A stretch of DNA of 46,745 nt, taken from contig JAWXCJ010000011.1 of assembly GCA_034408875.1 (NCBI GenBank), forward strand, positions 1 through 46,745, given 5' to 3'. This document shows positions 41,743 to 46,745 of this stretch, piece by piece (positions within the stretch are counted from its first letter, which is position 1; the number at the start of each line of letters is the position of its first letter). The position numbers were made by a program, and so were the translations under genes. This DNA is from JANNHK01 sp034408875 (GTDB lineage: Bacteria > Actinomycetota > Acidimicrobiia > IMCC26256 > PALSA-610). The notes under the pieces are model-generated. The model did no database searches. It worked only from the letters and a program-made list of their open reading frames with translations, and had not been told where the DNA came from.

Positions 41743-42812
41743 TTCGATACCCCCGTTCGCGGCACGACCATGACCTTGGCCGCGAGCTCGCCCTCGTGCA
41801 GGCTGATCGCGGCGCCGAGCAGCCCGTCGAGGGGCACGTCGTCGGCTTCGACGAGCACGTCGAGCGGCACCTTCCCCGACGCGAGCAGCGCGAGCGCACG
41901 CGGGAACCCGTCGTGGTCGTACACGTACGCGCCCGTGATGACGAGTTCGTTCAACAGAATGCGGTTGTTGTCGAACTTCGGACGCCGAATGCCCGCACCG
42001 ACGAGCACCAAGGTTCCGGCCCGCTTGAGCTGGGCCAGGCCGACTTCCATCGCCAGGTTGCTGCCCGAACACTCGAGCACCACGTCGAACGGTTCGTCGA
42101 CCATGTCGTGTGGCATCACGGGCGCCTGGAGTTCGTCAGGGTGCACCGCCCGCGCGCCGAGCCGTTCGCACAACGCGCGGCGCCGTTCGTGCGGCTCGCT
42201 CACGACGATGTCGTCGATTCCCTGCGCTTTCAACGCCGCGACCGACAGGAACCCGATCGGGCCGCCACCGGTGACGAGCCACCGGGTGCCGGGCCGGGCG
42301 CCACCGCCTTGGGTGATGCCGTGCAGCGCAACGGCCATCGGTTCAGTGAGCGCAGCGTGCTTCAACGCCAACCCGTCGGGAACCCGCAGCATGTGCGCGG
42401 CCCGCATCTTCTTGTAGCCCGCGAACGCACCCTGCCAGCCCCCGTCATCTCCATCGGCGTCGTCGGCGCCGACCCGACCGCGCTCGACACACAGCGACGT
42501 GCGGTCGGCAAGGCAGTACTCGCAACGTCCGCACTTGGGTGACGGCCCGCCGACGATCTCGTCGCCGACCTTCCACTCGGCGACGTCGCTTCCGACCGCG
42601 GCGACCGTGCCACTCCACTCGTGGCCTTCGATCGCACCTTCGCGACCACCCCACTCGACGAGGAAGTGCAGATCCGACCCGCAGATGCCGCAGTGGCTGA
42701 CCTCGACGAGGACTTCGTCGGCACCGAGCTCGGGGAGCGGGACGTCTTTGACCTCGACGGCGCGCAAGCCCATGAAGACGGCGGCCGGCATCGTGGCGGG
42801 GAGATCAGGCAT
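41739..42812 (-). CDS. Zinc-dependent alcohol dehydrogenase (MDR family)
   Basis: A 357-residue medium-chain dehydrogenase. Catalytic zinc ligands are C41 (SHCGICGSDLH) and the GHEWSG motif. The structural zinc site is CGRCEYCLADRTSLC. The NAD(P)-binding motif is WLVTGGGPIGFLSVAAL. It oxidises an alcohol or polyol; specificity is unknown. The ATG at 42810-42812 follows leader repeat copy C, and about 75 bp upstream lies an imperfect copy of the TGAC-N6-GTCA operator. It leads the dehydrogenase-VOC-LLM operon. Confidence 0.9.
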   Translation of the reverse strand: MPDLPATMPAAVFMGLRAVEVKDVPLPELGADEVLVEVSHCGICGSDLHFLVEWGGREGAIEGHEWSGTVAAVGSDVAEWKVGDEIVGGPSPKCGRCEYCLADRTSLCVERGRVGADDADGDDGGWQGAFAGYKKMRAAHMLRVPDGLALKHAALTEPMAVALHGITQGGGARPGTRWLVTGGGPIGFLSVAALKAQGIDDIVVSEPHERRRALCERLGARAVHPDELQAPVMPHDMVDEPFDVVLECSGSNLAMEVGLAQLKRAGTLVLVGAGIRRPKFDNNRILLNELVITGAYVYDHDGFPRALALLASGKVPLDVLVEADDVPLDGLLGAAISLHEGELAAKVMVVPRTGVSK

Positions 42813-42817
42813 TCAGA

Positions 42818-42861
42818 AAGGCTCCCTCTCTGCGCCGTCCGTGGCTCCGCTGCGTCCGCAC
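42818..42861 (-). repeat. Dispersed leader repeat, copy C
   Basis: Read on the minus strand it starts GTGCGGACGCAGCGGAG and ends GAGGGAGCCT, 5 bp before the dehydrogenase ATG. It differs from copy D at only two of the first 42 positions. The GGGAG serves as ribosome site. Confidence 0.65.
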
Positions 42862-42885
42862 ATGACCTGCAGCGTCGCCCGTACC

Positions 42886-42899
42886 TAACACGCACGTCA
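42886..42899. promoter_or_regulatory. Imperfect operator (site 5), TAAC-N6-GTCA
   Basis: TAAC-ACGCAC-GTCA has one mismatch to TGAC-N6-GTCA. Read on the minus strand, CTTGACGTGCGTGTTAGG resembles site 3 (ACTGACGTACGTGTCAGG) well beyond the core. It also contains TTGACG, a good -35 box, ahead of the dehydrogenase operon. Confidence 0.4.
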
Positions 42900-42920
42900 A
42901 GGTTCGACCGTGACCAGGAA

Positions 42921-43412
42921 TTACTCGACCGCCGACAGGTCGACCACGTCGATGCCGCACGGCTTCCAAGATCCGCCCTCTTCGAGCATCCGGATCTCGA
43001 GCGTGAACTCGGAATCTGGCCCGCGCACCGTGTAGCGCACCCGAGTGAAGCGGTCGCCGTCGGAATGCCGCTTCGTGTTCCGCCAGATGTGCGCCAGCGT
43101 CTCTTCACCCTCGCGCTCGCGGAAGTACTCGTCGAAGCCGGTCCAGTCGCTCGGCGCCTCGCCGGCGACAACCTCGGTGCACATGGATGCGGTCGCGGAT
43201 TCGTACTCGTGGGCGAGGACCAGCTCGACAAAGGGGTCGGCCGCGCGTTTCGCCGCGCCGGGCTCGTCGAGCTTGGTCGCGACAAATCCCGAACCGAGCG
43301 CGGCGACCGCCAGGCCGGCGACCATCGCGCCCATGATCAGCGGCCGCAACCGGTTGCGGCGCGGCGCGTCCGAACCGCTCCGGGGCCGGAGTCCGGGAAA
43401 GCCCAACTGCAT
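42921..43412 (-). CDS. Membrane-anchored protein with a small extracytoplasmic domain
   Basis: A 163-residue protein: basic N-terminus (APRRNRLRP), one helix (about residues 27-47) and an extracytoplasmic domain with two Cys (SMCTEVV and KPCGIDV). The helical and sheet pattern (ADPFVELVLAHEYESATASM followed later by FTLEIRMLEEGGSWK) is reminiscent of NTF2-like/DUF4878 domains, but the assignment is tentative. ATG at 43410-43412 with GGAAGAG upstream is chosen over in-frame upstream ATGs that lie in the divergent gene. Its role is unknown. Confidence 0.68.
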   Translation of the reverse strand: MQLGFPGLRPRSGSDAPRRNRLRPLIMGAMVAGLAVAALGSGFVATKLDEPGAAKRAADPFVELVLAHEYESATASMCTEVVAGEAPSDWTGFDEYFREREGEETLAHIWRNTKRHSDGDRFTRVRYTVRGPDSEFTLEIRMLEEGGSWKPCGIDVVDLSAVE

Positions 43413-43470
43413 GGCTCTTCCTCGGCATGGGGACGGGGCCCTGAAGGCGCCCGTGCGCGAGACTGCGCCC

Positions 43471-45147
43471 ATGGCTGACCTCGTCATTCGTGGTGGAACC
43501 GTGGTCGACGGCACGGGGGCGCCCGGGCGCCGGGCCGACGTGGCCGTCACCGACGGCGTGATCACCGAAATCGATGACCGCATCAGCGGTGCCGATGTCG
43601 GAGGAGCGAGGGAGCTCGACGCCGCCGGACACGTCGTCGCGCCGGGCTTCGTCGACATCCACACCCACTACGACGCCCAGGTGTTCTGGGACCCGGCCCT
43701 CACGCCGTCGTCATGGCACGGCGTCACCTCGGTGGTTGCCGGCAACTGCGGCTTCTCCATCGCGCCGGTACGCGCGCAGGACCGCGAGCTCCTGGTGCGA
43801 ACGTTGATGCACGTCGAGGACATGAGCCCCGCCACGCTGACCGTCGGTGTGCCGTGGGACGCGTTCGAGACCTTCCCGCAGTACCTCGACGCCGTCGAAC
43901 GGCAGGGCACGTTGCTCAACTACGCGTGCTACGTCGGCCACACCGCCGTACGCATCTACGTGATGGGCGAAGCGGGCTACGAGCGCGAAGCAACCGACGA
44001 CGAGATACGCGGCATGCAAGCCGTCGTCGCGGATGCGATGGCCGCGGGTGCGGCCGGGTTCGCGACGTCGTCGTCGGCCACCCACAACGGCGACCAGGGC
44101 CGGCCGGTGCCGTCGCGTATCGCGGGCCTCGAAGAACTGACTGCGTTGCTCGAACCGTTGCGCGACGCGGGGAAGGGCGTGGCGGCGCTGCTTCCCAGCG
44201 AGAAGATCAAGCACGCCGACGTCTATGGCATTCAGCAGGCCATCGGGCGACCGCTCACGTGGACGGCGCTGCTCACGGTGAAGGACTTCCCGTGGCACGA
44301 AAAGATCATGGCAGACAACACCGCGGCCCGAGCCGAGGGCATCGAGGTTTGGCCGCAGGTTTCGTGCCGGCCGCTCGTGTTCCAGATGAACCTACGCGAG
44401 CCGTTCACGCTCAACATGCGGCCCTCGTTCAAGAAGCTGATGGACCGCTCCCACGAGGAGCGCATGGCCGCGTACCGCGACCCCGCGTGGCGCACGCAGG
44501 CCGGTGACGAGCTCGAAGGGCGCGGCGGCTTGCAGATGAACTTCGACTCGCTGTCGGTCGCCGAGTCGGAAGCACGTCCCGACCTCGTCGGTCGCAAGGT
44601 CACCGACATTGCCGCCGAACTCGGCGTGACACCCCTCGACGCGATGCTCGACATCTCGCTCGCCGAGAACCTCGACACCAGGTTCTACAGCGTGCTCGCG
44701 AACAACGACCCCGAGGCAATCGCGTGGTTGCTCCCGCAGGACACGGTGCTGCTCGGGCTCGCCGACTCGGGCGCGCACGTGAGCCAGCTGTGCGACGCGT
44801 GCTTCGCCACCGACCTGCTCGGCAACTGGGTACGCGACAAAGAGGTAATGCCGATCGAGAAGGCGATCTACAAGCTCAGCGGCGAACCCGCGGGCGTGTT
44901 CGGATTCACCGACCGCGGCACGATCGAGGTGGGCAAGGCCGCCGACCTATGCGTGTTCGACGCCGACACCGTCGCGCCCGGTCCCCTGCGCCGCATCCGC
45001 GACTTCCCCGCCGACGGTGAGCGCCTCGTCGCCGACCAGCCGGTCGGCATGCGCCACGGCCTCGTCAACGGCACGGTCATTCGCGAAGACGACAAGCCGG
45101 TCGTCGGCGCGCTGGACGCCCGACCCGGGCGCGTCCTGCGGTCCTGA
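43471..45147 (+). CDS. N-acyl-D-amino-acid deacylase/D-aminoacylase-type amidohydrolase
   Basis: A 558-residue metal-dependent hydrolase. The metal motif HTHYDAQVFWDP follows PGFVDI near residue 65; WHGVTSVVAGNCGFSIAPV and GLADSGAHVSQLC with the catalytic Asp complete the D-aminoacylase pattern. The N-terminal RGGTVVDGTGAPGRRADVAV and C-terminal IEVGKAADLCVFD form the small beta-sandwich typical of urease-like amidohydrolases. It removes the acyl group from N-acyl-D-amino acids or a similar amide. ATG at 43471; it is divergent from the membrane-anchored gene. It ends back to back with the anti-sigma-like gene (TGATCA holds both stops). Confidence 0.88.
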   Translation: MADLVIRGGTVVDGTGAPGRRADVAVTDGVITEIDDRISGADVGGARELDAAGHVVAPGFVDIHTHYDAQVFWDPALTPSSWHGVTSVVAGNCGFSIAPVRAQDRELLVRTLMHVEDMSPATLTVGVPWDAFETFPQYLDAVERQGTLLNYACYVGHTAVRIYVMGEAGYEREATDDEIRGMQAVVADAMAAGAAGFATSSSATHNGDQGRPVPSRIAGLEELTALLEPLRDAGKGVAALLPSEKIKHADVYGIQQAIGRPLTWTALLTVKDFPWHEKIMADNTAARAEGIEVWPQVSCRPLVFQMNLREPFTLNMRPSFKKLMDRSHEERMAAYRDPAWRTQAGDELEGRGGLQMNFDSLSVAESEARPDLVGRKVTDIAAELGVTPLDAMLDISLAENLDTRFYSVLANNDPEAIAWLLPQDTVLLGLADSGAHVSQLCDACFATDLLGNWVRDKEVMPIEKAIYKLSGEPAGVFGFTDRGTIEVGKAADLCVFDADTVAPGPLRRIRDFPADGERLVADQPVGMRHGLVNGTVIREDDKPVVGALDARPGRVLRS

Positions 45148-46131
45148 TCAGCTCGCCGGCGTGAGCGAACCGAGCTCTTCGCCATCGGCGCCGTAGGCGC
45201 GCACGTTCTCGGGGGCGGCTTCGTCGAGTCCGCTGTCGAGCCACCACACCCGCAGCGTGGAATCAGGAACCGCGATCAACGCCGCGTCGGCCGTCGAGCC
45301 GTCGACCTGCGTCACGGCGACCCGGGCGACATCCGGCAGCGCGAAGCCGTAGATCACCGAACCGACTTGGGCCCCGGTGCCGAGCACGCCGGCCATCTCG
45401 ACCGGGTCACACGGTGTCGCGGGGACGAGCGCCGCGCACGGCAGTCCGGCCTGGACGTCGACCGCGATCCCGTTCGTCATGAACTGGCCGTGCTCCCACT
45501 GCAACGACTGCACGACCAGCGGCAGGGCGCCGGTCCACTCGCCCTCGACCAGGCGCACGCCGCGCGCCACCTGCAGCAACTCGTCTTCGGTGACAGCCTG
45601 GGTGCCCTCGACCGTGATCCAGATGTTCGGGCTCGCCTCCCAGCGCACACCGCGGAAGTCGATGAGGTCGACCGGGTCGAGCACGCCCTCGACACCGCCG
45701 ATGTCCACCGGAGTCCCGCCGCCGAGTCCGACGAACTCCATGTTGCGGTGCACCGTGACCTGCACCAGCTGTTCACCCTCGCCTGCGTACTGCAACGTGG
45801 TCTCGCCGTCGATCCGCTCGCAGAGGACACCGTCGTCGGTGTCCGTCCACACCCCGCACGCCACGACATTCGAGTACGGGTCTTGCTGCGCGCCGAGACC
45901 GTCGATCATGACCGTCGCTTCGGCATCGACGAACGCGCCCGGCGCAATGTCGACGACATACGGCCCGGCCGCGACATCGGGCGTCTCGGTTCCGTCGCGC
46001 ATGACGACGACACCGAGTCCGACTGCGACGACAACGGCGGCCGCGGCCGCGAGCCCGGTGACCAGAGAGGGACGGCGCGCACTCGGCAGGTACGCAACGG
46101 TCGCGGTCTCGTCGAAATCGCGTTGCGTCAC
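45148..46131 (-). CDS. Anti-sigma-like membrane protein, 5' end interrupted by a TAA
   Basis: From GTG 46129-46131 this reads 327 residues: a short cytoplasmic part (TQRDFDETATVAYLPSARR), one helix (SLVTGLAAAAAVVVAVGLG) and a large extracytoplasmic domain with Cys residues. The same frame is open upstream to ATG 46186-46188, giving MNIETALRDAFA, then a TAA at 46150-46152, then RAERTTVTQRD. GAA to TAA would explain it. The intact product would be about 346 residues with the cytoplasmic domain expected of an anti-sigma factor. A GGAGG lies before the ATG. The current product may arise by re-initiation at the GTG. It sits just downstream of the sigma gene. Confidence 0.7.
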   Translation of the reverse strand: MTQRDFDETATVAYLPSARRPSLVTGLAAAAAVVVAVGLGVVVMRDGTETPDVAAGPYVVDIAPGAFVDAEATVMIDGLGAQQDPYSNVVACGVWTDTDDGVLCERIDGETTLQYAGEGEQLVQVTVHRNMEFVGLGGGTPVDIGGVEGVLDPVDLIDFRGVRWEASPNIWITVEGTQAVTEDELLQVARGVRLVEGEWTGALPLVVQSLQWEHGQFMTNGIAVDVQAGLPCAALVPATPCDPVEMAGVLGTGAQVGSVIYGFALPDVARVAVTQVDGSTADAALIAVPDSTLRVWWLDSGLDEAAPENVRAYGADGEELGSLTPAS

Positions 46132-46184
46132 CGTCGTACGCTCGGCGCGTTACGCGAACGCGTCGCGGAGTGCGGTTTCGATGT

Positions 46185-46286
46185 TCATGCGGCTGCGACC
46201 TCCGACGCTCCATCGCAGCTGAGCACGCCCGCTGCCGTCACACCGCGCCTGCGGATCTGCGCCTTGCTATCCGGAGGCGTGGTCAC
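46185..46286 (-). CDS. Possible 33-residue bridging ORF
   Basis: GTG at 46284-46286 overlaps the sigma stop (GTGA), and its TGA overlaps the upstream anti-sigma ATG (ATGA). The product VTTPPDSKAQ...EVAAA has no recognisable domain. The double overlap matches the coupling used throughout the window, so it may carry ribosomes between the two genes, but chance is quite possible. Confidence 0.2.
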   Translation of the reverse strand: MTTPPDSKAQIRRRGVTAAGVLSCDGASEVAAA

Positions 46287-46711
46287 TGTTCGATCTCCTG
46301 TCGGAGCCGGGCGAGGCCCCGTGCGGCCAACGACTTGACGGTGCCGGGTCGAATGTCGAGCGCCGCCGCGATGTCGGCTTCGCTGAGATCCTCGTAGTAC
46401 CGGAGCACCACCACTGCCTTCTGCTTGTAGGGAAGCTGGTCGACCCGTTCGAGCAGGTCGTCACGCAGGTCGATGACAAGGCCGTCGGAACCGGCATGGG
46501 CGCGGGCAATGCGAGCCGTCTCTCTCGTCCGGCTGCGGTGCCAGGACCGGCACGCGTTGACGACGGTCTTGCGCAGGTACGCAGCCGGGTTGTCGAGGCC
46601 GGTGAGGACGTGCGCGAGGCGCACGGTCGCGGCCCACTGCGCCCGGTAGAAGGCGTCGAAATCCGTTTCCGCCTCCCCCGGCGCCCGTCCCGCCAACACA
46701 CCCGCTGTCAC
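46283..46711 (-). CDS. ECF-type RNA polymerase sigma factor lacking most of region 2
   Basis: A 142-residue protein. Region 2.1 (FDAFYRAQWAATVRLAHVLTG) and region 4 (LPYKQKAVVVLRYYEDLSEA followed by DIAAALDIRPGTVKSLAARG) are typical of SigE-like ECF factors, which are usually about 165-180 residues. Between LTG and LDNPAAYLRKTVVNACRSW the roughly 24 residues that normally form regions 2.2-2.4 (the acidic AEDLVQ-type helix and the -10 recognition helix) are absent without a frameshift. Such a protein may be unable to bind core polymerase or the -10 box. The start is uncertain: GTG 46709-46711 is used, but the frame is open to the window edge. Confidence 0.75.
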   Translation of the reverse strand: MTAGVLAGRAPGEAETDFDAFYRAQWAATVRLAHVLTGLDNPAAYLRKTVVNACRSWHRSRTRETARIARAHAGSDGLVIDLRDDLLERVDQLPYKQKAVVVLRYYEDLSEADIAAALDIRPGTVKSLAARGLARLRQEIEQ

Positions 46712-46745
46712 TTCTTCACGACGCCGCCCGGAAGGAGTCGGTTCC

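Noticed and set aside
45145..45150. TGATCA palindrome at the junction of two convergent genes
   Set aside because: It is simply two back-to-back stop codons; too short to be an operator or terminator.
1..46745. Insertion sequences, prophage, CRISPR arrays, toxin-antitoxin or defence genes
   Set aside because: No transposase, integrase, repeat-spacer array or defence domain was seen; gene content is metabolic and envelope-related.

Overview
The window is high-GC DNA with many GTG starts and very tight gene packing. Neighbouring genes repeatedly overlap at GTGA or ATGA. It looks like a chromosome fragment of a free-living actinomycete. An F420-type luciferase-like oxidoreductase, an AftD-type arabinofuranosyltransferase, an Asp-rich lipoprotein SBP and fused Liv-type transporters suggest class Acidimicrobiia or a close relative. 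That placement is inference. No rRNA, tRNA, CRISPR array, transposase or phage gene was seen.

Region 1 (1-9.3 kb) is a catabolic and uptake block: the start of an enoyl-CoA hydratase, a small membrane protein, a D-2-hydroxyacid dehydrogenase, a class II aldolase, and a Liv-type ABC importer. The importer is compressed into two giant polypeptides, MFS-LivF and LivH-LivM-LivG, and its lipoprotein SBP faces them convergently. Four palindromes of the form TGAC-N6-GTCA sit in front of the transcription units here, and a near-match sits at 42.9 kb. Together they suggest one local regulon. A strong hairpin terminator and a decayed O-methyltransferase lie between the aldolase and the transporter.

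Region 2 (9.3-18.9 kb, minus strand) is a five-gene run: GT4 glycosyltransferase, AftD-like arabinofuranosyltransferase, amidase, a thioredoxin-like protein and an ABC-F ATPase. The thioredoxin-like gene has an in-frame UGA exactly at its redox centre (WASW-UGA-GCR), with a SECIS-like hairpin just downstream. It is the best candidate for something new: a selenoprotein.

Region 3 (19.0-40.3 kb) is cell-envelope glycan synthesis. A seven-gene plus-strand run holds a methyltransferase, a polyprenyl-phosphate mannose synthase, two GT39-like enzymes (one frameshifted at A6), a GNAT protein, a polysaccharide deacetylase and an HpaB-family enzyme. A GT2/DUF2304 pair follows. A minus-strand run holds an FAD oxidoreductase, three tandem acyltransferase-3 genes and a membrane protein. 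A further run holds GT39, PIG-V-like and GT39 enzymes. Together these could build and acylate an extracytoplasmic polysaccharide from polyprenyl-linked sugars.

Region 4 (40.3-46.7 kb) holds an MDR dehydrogenase/VOC/LLM operon, a membrane-anchored protein, a D-aminoacylase-type amidohydrolase, and an ECF sigma/anti-sigma pair. Both members of the pair look damaged: the sigma factor lacks most of region 2, and the anti-sigma frame has a TAA at codon 13.

Two kinds of short dispersed repeat recur. One is a 15-bp hairpin stem shared by two terminators. The other is a 44-61 bp leader element found at four places next to gene starts.
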